Below, piece by piece: positions 46,690 to 58,615 of a stretch of DNA of 64,000 bases. This stretch comes from Uloborus plumipes (taxonomy: Eukaryota > Arthropoda > Arachnida > Araneae > Uloboridae): positions 46,244 through 110,243 of the forward strand of contig JAXGGA010003023.1 of NCBI GenBank assembly GCA_038373865.1. The letters are read 5' to 3'. The stretch's first letter is position 1, and every line of letters begins with the position of its first letter. Position numbers and translations under genes: made by a program. The notes below the pieces were generated by a model. That model searched no databases. It was given only the letters and a program-made list of their open reading frames with translations, and was not told the DNA's origin.

Positions 46690-46815
46690 TCTAAAAAATA
46701 TCGCCAAGTCCAAAAAATATCGCCAAGTTAAAAAAAATATCGCCAAGTCCAAAAAATATCGCCAAGTCCAAAAAATATCTCCAAGTCCAAAAAATATCGC
46801 CAAGTTAAAAAAAAT
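46690..46815. repeat. 19-bp minisatellite
   Basis: About six and a half copies of AAAAAATATCGCCAAGTCC, some with TTA in place of TCC. Reading it gives an artificial FFGLGDIFWTWRYFLDLAI-type frame on the minus strand, which is not a gene. The core ATATCGCCAAGT also occurs in the Helitron at 43990-45602. Confidence 0.88.
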
Positions 46816-46874
46816 AAAGAGGTAAAATGAATATCGAAAAATTAAAAATTTGAAAGTAGGGTACTGAGATGGGG

Positions 46875-46912
46875 AATTTGTGTGTCTGTCTGTCTGTCGG
46901 TCTGTCTGTCCC
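46875..46912. repeat. CTGT microsatellite
   Basis: GTCTGTCTGTCTGTCGGTCTGTCTGTC followed by a C run, directly left of the ~140-bp tandem array. Confidence 0.8.
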
Positions 46913-47495
46913 CCCCCTAATAACTTTTGAATGAACATTCCGATTTGGATAAACTTTTTTTTGTTGGAAAGATCTCGGCGAGTACAGCTCATTCCCATAT
47001 TTGATTTTTTGATTTGAACAATTTTTGGTTCAATTTTAAGCCGTTCAAACAACCGGTTCCGCGATGCTAACTTTTGAATGAACAGTCCGATTTGAACAAA
47101 CTTTTTTTTGTTCGAAAGATCTTTTCAAGGATACTTCATTCCCGTATCTACATTTTCGATTTGAACAATTTTTCGTTCAACATTGAACCGTTCAAACAAG
47201 CTCTCACCCCTAATAACTTTTGAGGTAATAGTCCGATTTAAACAAATTTTTTTTTGTTCGAAAGATCTCGGCAAGGATACTTCATTACCGTATTTAAATT
47301 TTCAATGTGAACCTTTTTTTCGTTCAACATTGAACCTTTCAAGCAACCTTTCTCCACCTAATAACTTTTAAGTGAACCGTCTGAATTCAATAAACTTTTT
47401 TTGTTCGAAAGATCTCGGAGAGACTCATTCCCATATTTCACTTTTCAATTTGAACCATTTTTCGTTCAATGATGAACCGTTCAGAAAATTTTTTA
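46913..47495. repeat. Tandem array, four ~140-150-bp units
   Basis: Each unit has CTAATAACTTTTGAATGAAC, then TTTTTTTGTTCGAAAGATCT, then CGTTCAACATTGAACCGTTC. Starts near 46917, 47065, 47207 and 47346. Non-coding. Confidence 0.78.
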
Positions 47496-48244
47496 ACATG
47501 AGCGCCTACTGAGAAATTTAAATTGAATGTTGATCCTTCAAACTAACTTTGTAAGAAAACGGTTGTGATAAAAACTTTATGTTAAGTACTTTTCTGAAAA
47601 ATCTTCTGTGAGGACTCTGATTCCGACTCCGACTCCGCAAACATGGCGGAAATGCAAGCTCAGAAAAAAATGACTGACTGGGCAGAGGATTTTTTGTTTA
47701 TTTATTCTTTTGTTTTGTTTAATTAATTATTATTACTTTTATTTATTTATTTATTTTTTTTTTGGCAGACGATATTTTTTTTTGATTACAAAAATTGTTC
47801 ATTCACTAGAGCATTTTATTCTTTATTTATATTTAATAACTGGCAACGGATTAAAAATAAAATTCGAGACATTTTATTAACGAACGAGGTTTTTTTTTTC
47901 TTTCTTTGATAAAATGTGTTTTGATGTTCTTTGTACTTTTATTTTATTTATTACTTTTTTCCTTTTGAAAACGATTGTGAAATTTTTCTACGGAAGAACT
48001 ATAACAGTTACATTCTTTTAAAGGTGTGACAAAACTTTATTTACTCGTTTATTTACTTTTTACGTGTCCATTTCATCTGATGAGAGGGGTATATTTTGCT
48101 TTTAGAAATCAGCTTTAAGTGCTATAAAGGTATGTTTGACATAATTTTCAGTTTCAGATATTCAAGAGAATATTGATTAGATGCTAGAATGCCGATGTCG
48201 ATGTACGGAAAAGTAGGCTCGTTTAGTTCTTGACAGAACTTCTT
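47496..48244. other. Non-coding stretch
   Basis: AT-rich, T runs and CCGACTCCGACTCCG at about 47625. No gene seen. Confidence 0.4.
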
Positions 48245-48565
48245 GTTACAGTATAATACTGTTAGCCGAGGTTCCAATTTAAAACTAAAATACACTGTAA
48301 TAAACTGTAAAACTAGCAACTTTACAATTTCTTACTGTAAAGTTAGCAATTTTACAGTTTATTGCAGTAAAATTTAGCTGTATTTTACTGTAAAAACAAC
48401 AGTATAATACTGGCAGCATAGGTTCCAGTTTAAAACTGTAAAATGCACGGTAATAAACTATAAAATTAGCAATTTTACAGTTTATTACTGTAGAATTAGA
48501 AGTTTTTACAGTTTATTATTATAAAATTTGCTGAATAAAACTAAAAACAAAATTAATTTTTTACA
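48245..48565. repeat. Palindrome-rich tandem repeat
   Basis: Two ~160-bp units starting CAGTATAATACTG (about 48248 and 48408), packed with both orientations of TTTACAGTTTATTACTGTAAA-like sequence. It could form several stem-loops. Non-coding. Confidence 0.62.
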
Positions 48566-48584
48566 GTGTAAAACTGCGTTTCTC

Positions 48585-49090
48585 TAACTTCAATTTCAAA
48601 ATAAATTCCTGGGGAGCTCCGAGTTGCAGCTCCACCCATAATTATCATCAAAGATGGCAAATCCTCAACCCATCTTTGATAATAGTTGCATTTTTAGGAC
48701 TTCAACTTCAAAAATGTTTCGAGAGGAGACCTGCGGACTTCTCCTTACCTTAACTAACATTATCTAAGATCGTCTTTAAAATTTCGATTTTGGAATTTTA
48801 ATGTCAAAATAATATCGGGAAGAAGTCACTAAACCCCATCAGTTCTTCGAACAGCATCAAATGGTCTGCAATTAAATTTTAGACTTCAATTTTAAAAATT
48901 TTCAGGGAGAGATCCGAACTCCGCTCTTCCTAGTATGATGCCAAATTGTCTTAAATTGCGCTTTTAAACCAACATTACCAAAAAAAAAAAAAATGCTGGG
49001 GAAAAGTTCCTGAGTCCCATTTTTTCCCTTAACAGTACCTACCCAATTTCCGTTTTCAAGACGTCAATTTCGAAGTTCTTATGCGGGGTG
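48585..49090. repeat. Degenerate ~130-bp repeats
   Basis: Related blocks to 46255-46600: ATCAAAGATGGCAAATC and repeated 'cttcaa(c/t)ttcaaaa' sections followed by 'gggagag..ccga'. Non-coding. Confidence 0.4.
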
Positions 49091-49785
49091 CTCTCCTATA
49101 TCTATGTGTGTATGTATGCAACGCAGGCACGGATGTGTCAAAAAACAAGTAAACATTCCTTTAGGATCGAATAGAAATTTAGATCGAAACTTGTGTTGAT
49201 GATTCTTTTAAAATTATAATTACTTCTTTTAATTTGCACAAGTTAATAAAAATTCGAGTTGCGTTACTGTTACTGTACAAAGATAGTAATTGTTACTGAC
49301 TTTTTCCGGAGCTTTGTTGATCACCAATTCTACAGGGGCATTTGTTCCTCTCAGCAATCCTCTCCACGAAAAGATAAATTGTATCATTTCAAGAAAAAAT
49401 ACTGGGTTACATGGGTTTTCCCTGAGCAACATGGTTTATTAGCTATCACCTGTACTCTTTCAAATATACATGTGTTCTGTTTGTTTTTAAGTTTCTTAAA
49501 TTTTTTTAAACTGCTTGCCAAGATTATAGTTTTTAACAAAACTGTTGAGTTCCCTTTAACACTAAACAGTTTTCTGAAACACTAAACGACAGTACTCTTT
49601 TTAGAAATCCCTCCTTCAGTAGAAATAAGTTTATAGAAAATTCTCTATCTTTGTTTTTAAGCAGCATGGTGTTTCAATGCATCATAAATTTCAGACAAGC
49701 CCATAGCCCTTGGGCTTTTTACCTAAACTCTGATAAACATTAAACATCAAACTAAAATTTTCCAAAAGCATCGAAAATCAATATA

Positions 49786-50030
49786 AAGGGCTAGGGGGAA
49801 AAAAGATGAAAGTGACCAAAAAGCGATTTCGAGAAAAACGAAGAACAAAGTTTGATTTCTCGTAGATCCTTATGCAGTTTTTCGAGTTTTCATGCACATT
49901 TCGGTCGTTTCTCATCTTTTCCCCTCTTTGTTGTTCCACCAAATGATACTAATCCTTCATAGCCCCTAGATAGCGCTAATATCTCAAACTTGACGAAAAA
50001 GTGACTTTCATCTTTTCCCCCTTGGCCCTT
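49786..50030. mobile_element. Small TIR element (MITE)
   Basis: Ends AAGGGCTAGGGGGAAAAAAG and (minus strand) AAGGGCCAAGGGGGAAAAGA continue as inverted copies into GATGAAAGT. 245 bp. Target duplication unclear, so no family assigned. Confidence 0.6.
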
Positions 50031-51247
50031 CATATGTTTTCTTACATTAATCGGAGAGCTGATTTTTCACATGGAATATTTTTATCATATAATGTCTGTT
50101 GGCTCTTTAATAACGTGAGTCCAGTTCCAGTGCAGTGCATAAATTAATTTTGTAGTTCATTTCAGATCAATTATTTTGTTTAGTCTCAGATGTCTGCAAA
50201 AATTTTTTTCTTTTTAAAATTTAGTTGTTTATTTATTTATTTATTTATTTTTAATATTTGGTTTTTTTAATATTATTTCAATAATTTTCCTTTATCTATT
50301 TGTTTATTCACTCTTTCATTAGTTCATGGTTTTAAAAAAATATTTTGATAGAAATTAATTTTAAATTTGTCTGAAAGTTTTGTGACAAAATTCTGAATTT
50401 GATTGGAACCTTTTTTTTTCGCAAAAATGAAAAATAGCTACATTGATGGAACACTAGAGACTTGCATTGAATAAACAAATGGAATTGCCCATTTACTTAA
50501 CTCTTTGAAGTGGAAGACCAAACTTTTGTCTGCTTAATTTTCTTTCGGCATTGTTTTTGTTCTTTTGAAACATGCAATTCTTTTTTCGTTCTTAACCCCA
50601 ACTTCTAAAGATAGATTCTTGAAATTGTATTCTTTTCCCCTCTATATCAATGGAAACGAATTTTGTATGCTGTTTCGAACCCAATTTTCCTCTTACTATA
50701 AATTAAATCCAGCACCAAATAAATCTTCTAAAGGACCGTGATTAAATTAACTTCTTTCTTAGGGACATTCTTTGTTTCTTTTATGAGTTTTGGATTTCTG
50801 CCAGAGCGTCGAATTCGTCAATTTGATCTCTGATCGGATTTTCATTGCCAGAGGAAAGTAGAAATAGCTCGGAATTGGAAACACTGCTCTCAGACGCGAA
50901 GAAAAATCGCTAATCCAAAAAATGAATAAAGGATTATTTTATTTTGATGGCACACATTTTGGCAGCAACAGCAATTGCTTTCTCGGTGCTCTTTGAGATT
51001 TTTAAGTGTAAGAAAGTAACTATAATTTACGAAATATTATTGTCACATGTAAATATTTTCTACATCATCGCCTTTTTTAAGGATTTTAGCACAGTTTTCA
51101 TCCCATAACCTTATGAATCTGGATTTTCAGCAGACATGAAGTCGAAATATTGAGTCCCACATTGAAAGTGATCAGAGGTGTGTTCTGTCACCGTCAAAAC
51201 CTCGTATTCAAAAACTTGTGACAGCAAACAATGACTGGTACTACATA
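50031..51247. other. Non-coding stretch
   Basis: AT-rich with a TTTA run near 50225. No gene seen. Confidence 0.4.
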
Positions 51248-51432
51248 CTGTCGGCGCCGCTTAAACGAATACTGTGGGTTCCAAAAAATATTATTCGATT
51301 TAGCGGGGTATTCTATTATGCGGGAATCTTTAACATTGCCAGTATGGCATGGGAAATGTTCTGTTCCGAGATATTTTATTCGTATAAGCAGTGTATTCGA
51401 TTATCCGTTACCCGATTAAGCGGGGCCGACAG
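51248..51432. mobile_element. pogo-like MITE
   Basis: 185 bp, ends CTGTCGGCGCCGCTTAAACG and (minus strand) CTGTCGGCCCCGCTTAATCG, flanked by TA (51246-51247, 51433-51434). The overlapping plus-strand frames are not genes. Confidence 0.78.
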
Positions 51433-51434
51433 TA

Positions 51435-52650
51435 CCAACTTCACCTCGATACCTCAAATTGATTTGTGTTTAATATTCTGATTCTTTGATTTTCACGTGT
51501 TGTGCTCAAGATAAAGTTAAATGTAGTAATAGTAAAATACGGGTACTATTAATTCTCTGTACGACGTAAATTCTGTTTACGAAATTATTAATAAGCATAT
51601 TAATTCAATAACCGGCTTTAGTTACCCTATCCAGCTTCAGTTTCAAATTTCGATTGTACTACTTAGTTGTATTAACTGCATTCGATGAGGGGCGTGATCT
51701 TGCAACAGAGTGTTCAAAAGGGAGTCTGAAAGCTTTCTTAGGTTGGGAAAATACCATCATAATATGATGCAAATGTCATTGAAAATTTGATACACACTTT
51801 TCAGTATCACAAAGATATTTTCATCATTTCGCATGAACTTACCTTTTATTTCTACATGATGAATATTATCAAAAAAAAAAAAAAAAAAACTACTCCTATT
51901 TTCCCTGCAAAGCTATGTTTAAACTTTGTTCATAAAGTATCAAAATTGTGTTTCAAAAAAAGGAGAAACATATTATGTATTCATTTTCGGGAAAGTCTTT
52001 TCTTTTACGAAGAAAGGAAAGTCTTCCCATCTCGTGCTTCCTTAATAATAGTTAAAATGCAATTTCTGTTTTCGATGTTTTATTTTTAAAATGTCTTTAT
52101 GATGCCGAAGCTAGTCGTGGTTTTCCAAATGATACAGTTGCGTGAGACATTGTTAACTCGAATAGGAATTATGCCAAATGCTTTATTGAGTTTTCAAAGT
52201 TAACTGCCAGCAATTCTGCGCAATGAAGTCCCGTTTTTGAAAAAAAAAAGTCTAGTTGTAGTTCTTCAATTTCCTGTTTCCTTCGCAAACGATCACCATT
52301 AATTATTCAGTTTGATCAGCAATTGTTTTTTCGGAACGAAATGAACCTCATTGATGCATAGACGACAAGGGAGAGGCGGAGGGAACAGAATGAAATTCAT
52401 CCTATTTCAATAGTACAATATATGGAATGATTTCGGCAGCAATAAAAACTCATTATTAATGGCTTGGGACAAGAGGTTTAAACAATAACTAGGAGGACTC
52501 AATTCTCGTGGTACGTATTACACCTATTGTACAACTGAGCCATTGTTAATAGTCAGTACTGTTGTTGGATAAAAAATACTTGGGGAACTGACCTTTCCGA
52601 AGGATAGGTGTCGTAATCGAAGGATTTTTGTTAGTCCAAAAAAATGGTTG
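51435..52650. other. Non-coding stretch
   Basis: AT-rich; a 100-codon frame at 51787 is low-complexity (lysine run) and unsupported. No gene seen. Confidence 0.4.
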
Positions 52651-52658
52651 GTTTGAGC

Positions 52659-52895
52659 CAGTGGCGCACCCAAGATTGTTTCCTGGGATGGGCTAAGTGG
52701 CCCTTCTTCGGAAAGTTTTCGAATTTGAAGTTCTAAAGAAAAAAACTGTAGTCGTTTTTGGTGAAATTAAAAATGGATTGGGGGCTATGGATTGGCAAAT
52801 TTCCAAAAATCAAGTCGAGAAAACGCATTTCAAGGAGTTTGGTTCAATCAAGGGAATTCATCTTGACACTTCTGGTAGGGGCTTAAGCCCCTTAC
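52659..52895. mobile_element. hAT-like left end fragment
   Basis: Starts CAGTGGCGCACCCAAGATT and continues G-rich up to the inserted element at 52896. The matching right end was not found, so it is incomplete or diverged. Confidence 0.45.
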
Positions 52896-53073
52896 CAGGG
52901 CCTGATTACTGAATAGGCCAACTAGGCCGCGGCCTGGGGCCCCCAAATGGCTAAAATTGTTGTAGTCAATGCCTAAATTTGTTTTATCCCATGCTTAAAA
53001 TTGAAAAGATTCATTATGGGGTGCCAAAAAAAGTATTTGGTCTAGGGCCCCGTGATATCTTAATCAGGCCCTG
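52896..53073. mobile_element. hAT MITE
   Basis: 178 bp, ends CAGGGCCTGATTACTG and (minus strand) CAGGGCCTGATTAAGA, flanked by CCCCTTAC and CCCCTTGC (8 bp, one mismatch). It has inserted into the hAT-like fragment to its left. Confidence 0.75.
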
Positions 53074-54194
53074 CCCCTTGCAGAATTTAACCCATAATAA
53101 CGCTCCCCGTTCTCCTCAGGATACTTGTAAATCGTACTGCACGTTGGGAAACACTGCGCAGTGAAATAGATTCATTTAAAGCACGATTAGTCTTCGGCAA
53201 CGCTCCTGGACATCCAAAATCTCTGCAGAACTTCTGTCCGGAAATTAATGTTGTTTCTTCCGCTTAATTTTAACACAAATGAAAAGCAGCCCATGAGCCA
53301 AACAAGGACAGCTACATTTAAGCGGTAATTAAGAAGATAAATGAACTATGCTATCAATGCAACTGATTAAAGCAGCTGTTAGAGCTCATGTACATCATTT
53401 ACGCTCTGTGGGTAATATGAAAAAGAAGCAACGTATGACACTATGTTGCATCACATACCAACTAGGAAAACTATAATTTATTTATGCATGAGATGTGCAT
53501 TGCACTTCATTGAAAACTGGAATTGAAAAAGCTTTTGTTATCTATTTCAACAAAATTCGGCATTGCTTTCAATTGAAGTAGATTTTTGAAATTAGCTTGA
53601 ACGAAAGTCGAGATTTTTTCTTTTTTTTTTTCACGTGGTATAATTTGAAAAAAAAAATTTTGTTCATGAAGAAAAATTTACAAATTTGTTATGACATTTG
53701 GAACAAATGAAATATTTCTATTTGGCAATGCATTTCGTTTTCAATTTATATTCTAATCGAACACGCGTTTTTCTTTCTTTTTCCCTTTTGTATTTCTTGA
53801 CTTCTTTATTTCCATCGTAAAGGTTTTAATTTTATATTTGGAATTCACCACGCGACCGTGCATTTCCTGATAGCTTTGCATCGGGCTTTCTAAAATCTCT
53901 TTTTCCCTGTTTAAAAATGAAAAGTATATCTTTCGGAATGGGTGAGGACATAAATAAAACTGGATGGCGATAAACTGACCAGGAAAAGAGTTACGTAAAC
54001 GCTTGGCATGATTCCAGGAGACGAAACTATTGCCATTGACCTGCTCTTTTAGTCGATCATTTTATGTATTTACCTTCAGTTTCCAAAAAAAAAAAAAATG
54101 GCTCTGTTTGCAAACTATTTAAATAAAAGTTGGACTCTTAGGTTTATTTATATTATTTACCCAATTTAGTACTGGGGTAATATTTCCTTTTTAT
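53074..54194. other. Non-coding stretch
   Basis: AT-rich; no gene or clear repeat seen. Confidence 0.4.
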
Positions 54195-57100
54195 GGGTGA
54201 ATATCAGGAAAAGTGCTAATTTAAGTCACAACTGAATTTCTCGAGCACTTCCAAATAAAAACCAAAGATTTTTCTTTTCTCATACAGTAAACTGCGTCGC
54301 ACATACAATCCATAACAAAATTTTCAGGTTTTGCTTTAATTTGTGACAATAGAACTCTTTTTATTGCCTCAATGTCATGTCGGCAGCGCGTCACACATTC
54401 GAATCGCAAAGTTCAAAAAAATCCTGTGGATTATAAAACATCATTGCAGAAACAAATACAAAAGGAAATAACGTGTTTTATGTTCACCTATGACGATTAA
54501 CTCTTGTATTAAAGATAAAATGAATTTAGATCGATAAAAAAAAAGCAATTTCTGCTTGTCACAAGTTTTCATAACTTGACGAGGGAGCCAACTTCCGGAA
54601 TGATAAAATCTAGACAAAACATTTTTTAGCGCCAAAAGTTACGCTGGGTGAAGCTCTAATATGTGATGTTTCAGTTCCGATAGAAAATTTTCACTTCGGC
54701 TGCATTGAATTACAGGTAAGATTTTTTCAATCTTGATTTTTCTGTTTCTACCAAATGAAGTGTCATGTCGGCAGCGGAAATTTAGACATAAAATAAACTA
54801 ATTTTTCAATCTATTTTTGCATAATGGAAATGAAACCTACCGTCATGGGCATATTACGGCGTTTTTATTTTCGAATCTTTAATTAGGGATGTTCAGTTAT
54901 CATATTGCGAGAAATTTGTCATGTCGGCAGCGGTCATGTCGGCAGCGCCGAAGTAGAAGATATTTGTTACGAAACGGATGCATGCATTACCGATGTTTTT
55001 TCGCAATTCTTTCTTCGTGCTTTGTGTTGAGTTTTAAAGAACAAAGATAATTTCAAGTGCATCGCCAAATTTTCCATTATTGGAAACAGTTTATTTATTG
55101 TTTTTTTAAATGCTTCAAAAACATTAATTTTTCCGCAAAATTTGAGTTTTTAACCCTACACTGCATGGTGTTGCCAATTGGCTACGTGGACAATTTGTCC
55201 TCCTTATGAACAGCAGAATGTAGTCATAAGGCAACTCAATGCATAAAAAGCAAGTATTGGGTATATTTAAAGCAATTATCACCATTTATCCTCCATGCAT
55301 GGCAGCACTGGTCTGTTACATGCTCTTAAATGAATCCAAATGGATAGCTTTTAAAATCACTCAAACTACCATGTTTTGAAATTATTTTTTACAATGAAAT
55401 ATTTTTCTTCGTCTTTTAAAAAAATAACATGAATAAAATAAACATTTATCTTTCGTTTAAGATGCGTTTTACATCAAAATAATTATTTGGAAAAAATCTA
55501 GGACATAATACACGTCTGTAGCCATTTGGCAACATTATGCAGTAAGCATCCAGAGAACACTTCGATTCATCTCTACAATTCATGAAGTATGTGCTTTGTT
55601 TATGTTTCGCGCTAGCTTCTTTCTCTTTTTGGAAGGTATAATATAATCATGCGGACCCAAAAGTGGTACTTTCGGCTGTTCTACCGTTTATAAGACCTCG
55701 CAATTATCAATGCTTAGTTGATGTTCAACAGAGTGAACAAACGAAAAATCAATAGGGAAAAGCCTTTAAAACGTGTTCACTTTAGATTTCAGTTAGCACA
55801 AACGTTGTGCTTACACGGACAAGTAAAGTCATTAATAATTTTAAAATATAGTTTTGAAAAAAAAAAACTAAAAAATACGCTTTTACATTGGAATGCGCTG
55901 TGATCATCACGGGTTTCCCTCTGATTTTCAAAACTACTAAATATCCGCACTTAAGTTTACATGTACTTATAATACATCAATATGCAATGCAGTTTAGCCT
56001 TTAGTATTAAAAATAATATTAAATATATTACTTTTATATTTGCAAAGAACGTAAATTTTATCTTTTATTCAGAGTTACATACATACATGCATACATACAA
56101 ACAAACCCACATGTGAAATTAATAAAAGCGTATTAAAAAGAGACCATGAGCTACAGAGGAACTAGTTACAAACCAAAAAAAAAAGAAAAGAAAGAAAGCT
56201 TGCGCGAGAGAGCCTCCAAAAGACATCAGATTTGACAGAATTGATCATCGGAAAGTACAAGTACATATAAAAAATAATGTAAAATGTCAAAATGTAAAGG
56301 ATTACAAGAGTACAGTGTACCAAATGTTCAATTCCTCTATTTTTTTTACAAAAAAGAACTAATTTCAAGACTATCATTTACAATCATTTTTATCTGTTGA
56401 ATGCATGGTGTAGCCATTTGGCAACGAAACTATTTTTAATTAGAAAGGGGTGAAAATTTAGAGTTAAATTTTTTTAAATATTTTTCCATGTTTTCTTATT
56501 ACATTGACAAACACATATATTTTTTTCTACGAAAAATAAAAAATCATGCAGTGTAGGGTTAAACAAAAAATTATTGCCATTTTCACCCTCTTTTCTATTA
56601 CATTAATATTCAGACCTTCGTTCGTAACTACTGCACCCCAAAATATAATTTTGTTTTTAAATGGAAAACCTATGAACAGTTTAGTGCAAATCCCTCCCCC
56701 CCCCCCCGCCAAACTCTGTCTTGGATTAAGTTCGTTTTTTAAGATTGTATTAAGAATTTTATTTTATTTTGAGTTTTTAACTGTTAACCTATTTATTTGT
56801 TTGAAAAAAACTTTGTCCCACTAATTTAATTTTAACTAACTTTTAATTGGTCTCTAATTTTATTTATGATACAAAAAAGCGTTCTGGCTGTGTAAGTGTT
56901 ATTATATACTAAGAAATAATTTTATTCTTTTTAAACATAAAAGGTAGTGAGTAAATGTTTACTTTTGTGCACTAGAAGTGTGTAGAATCTGTAATATTTG
57001 TCAGATCGGTAGCATTCTCATCATGTCGGTAACGCTCAAAGACAACCCCCCTAAAATGGGGGTAAATGTTCACCTTGACCATGACCCTAATTTTTAAAAA

Positions 57101-57208
57101 AAATTGTTACTTATGTGTATTTGAAATACCCTATTAATTTAATTTTCTGAGTATCTTTAAAAATTGAAAATTTCCATGGTCAAATTGGCACTTTTCCTGA
57201 TATTCATT
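54195..57208. mobile_element. Possible element with GTCGGCAGCG motifs
   Basis: GAATATCAGGAAAAGTGCTAA near 54200 has an inverted match near 57205. Between them TCATGTCGGCAGCG occurs at 54375, 54763, 54919 and 54934, with TCATGTCGGTAACG at 57021, all in one orientation. This looks like a transposon with subterminal repeats, interrupted by the piggyBac-like element at 55154-56558. Exact ends and duplication were not resolved. Confidence 0.45.
55154..56558. mobile_element. piggyBac-like non-autonomous element
   Basis: 1,405 bp, ends CCCTACACTGCATG on both sides (right end on the minus strand), flanked by TTAA (55150-55153, 56559-56562). Subterminal GTAGCCATTTGGCAAC-type motifs occur near 55165 (inverted), 55517 and 56408. 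TTAA duplication and CCCT ends are typical of piggyBac. No transposase. Confidence 0.82.
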
Positions 57209-58615
57209 CTTATAAAGTACTTTGTTTTTGAAACATTTTATGCCCTTTAAATCCATAAAAAAAATCTCACGAAATGAATTATTATATTTCCACTAAACCA
57301 AACGCAGTTTAACGAAAATAAAATACACAACGAGTGGATCTTCATTTTTTTTTTTTTTTTTTTTGTTACAGGTCTCCATGAGCATTAGAGTTACAGAGAA
57401 TATTAGTTCTTTTTTGTATATGATCTGTGAAGTTGATTTAAATGTCTAAAATTTATTTTAATGATATGACAAGGTGAATATATACAGATTCTAAAAAAAT
57501 AGTATGCGAATTGAATTATAAATTTAAAATCTAAAGTTGAAATTAAATTTTGACTTAAATTTAAAGTTGAAGGACATGTTCGTGGAATGAATCTTTTATG
57601 ATTGTTTTTTATATGAAAAATTATGTCTACAAAAATGAATAGCTCATGTAGAATTTATTGCGTGTTAATTTATAAGGTACCATACAACCTCGTTTATTCG
57701 GACTATATACACTTCGGACAGTCGAAAATCTGGATAATCCGGGTAATATGGGTAAAGCAAATTCTTAAATAAGTAGGATACTTTTTAATACAACAAAAAT
57801 CAATGCTTTGTGACAAAATTACATAGGATTGTTTCGAACAAGCACTTTATCATTTATAAGTCAGCTGCTGTGGCGTCGGACTGTCGTTCCAAGTACGCCA
57901 TGATGTTTGTTAGATTACTATAACTTATTACAGGAAATATAAAGGAGTTGTACAATGTACATTTTGTCAAAATAAAAAGCGAACATTTGTAGTTCTCAGC
58001 TATCATTGTTCTAAAATTATTATTTCTCTGAATTTATATACATACTATTACTATATATAGATAGACAGATAAAGATGTTTTTTTAACTGTCCAAATTTTA
58101 TCCATCTTTTCCTAACATTTTTTTTGCAAATTTGAATTTTATTACTCAACAAGAATGGGTAATTTAAGAGGAATGACCACTGTCGATAAAATAGCCTTAC
58201 ATAACAAAAAATTATCTTATCAGAAAAGCAATGATGATAATATTACTTAAAAAAATGTCTTCTTAACATGACATCACGACATCAGTTCGGTCGAAGCCTG
58301 GGTGTTAGAAACTTTCTGCGTACACCTATAAAAAACGCTTCCATGATTTATTAGAGTACAAAAATTCGATTAGAGGTCCATTAACTGCTGTATTACATGG
58401 AATCAGACTTTTGGACAATTTCTACTAAGATCTGACTAGTTGTTCTTCTGAATTATTTCCTCTTACTTGTACTTTTAGGCGAAGTAATCGATGTCTCCGT
58501 TTTGTATGCATTAGACAAACGTTTCCCAACCTTTTTGGCTGGAAAATTTGGAAAGCTTTCACCGATCTGTGAAGACGGAGTCCCTCTTTCTTTCTTCTTC
58601 TGTTTATTTTATTTA
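57209..58615. other. Non-coding stretch with pogo-like scrap
   Basis: Contains ACAACCTCGTTTATTCGGAC (about 57685), a one-ended remnant reminiscent of pogo/Tigger termini, and AAACGTTTCCCAACCTTTTT (about 58520), another repeat-like end. No gene seen. Confidence 0.4.

Noticed and set aside
46642..47052. 136-codon minus-strand frame with W/F-rich repeats
   Set aside because: It is the translation of the 19-bp minisatellite and a CTGT microsatellite, not a protein.
49259..49585. 108-codon plus frame
   Set aside because: Low-complexity hydrophobic translation of AT-rich DNA, no homology recognised, no splice sites.
51787..52089. 100-codon plus frame
   Set aside because: Contains a lysine run from poly-A and nothing recognisable.
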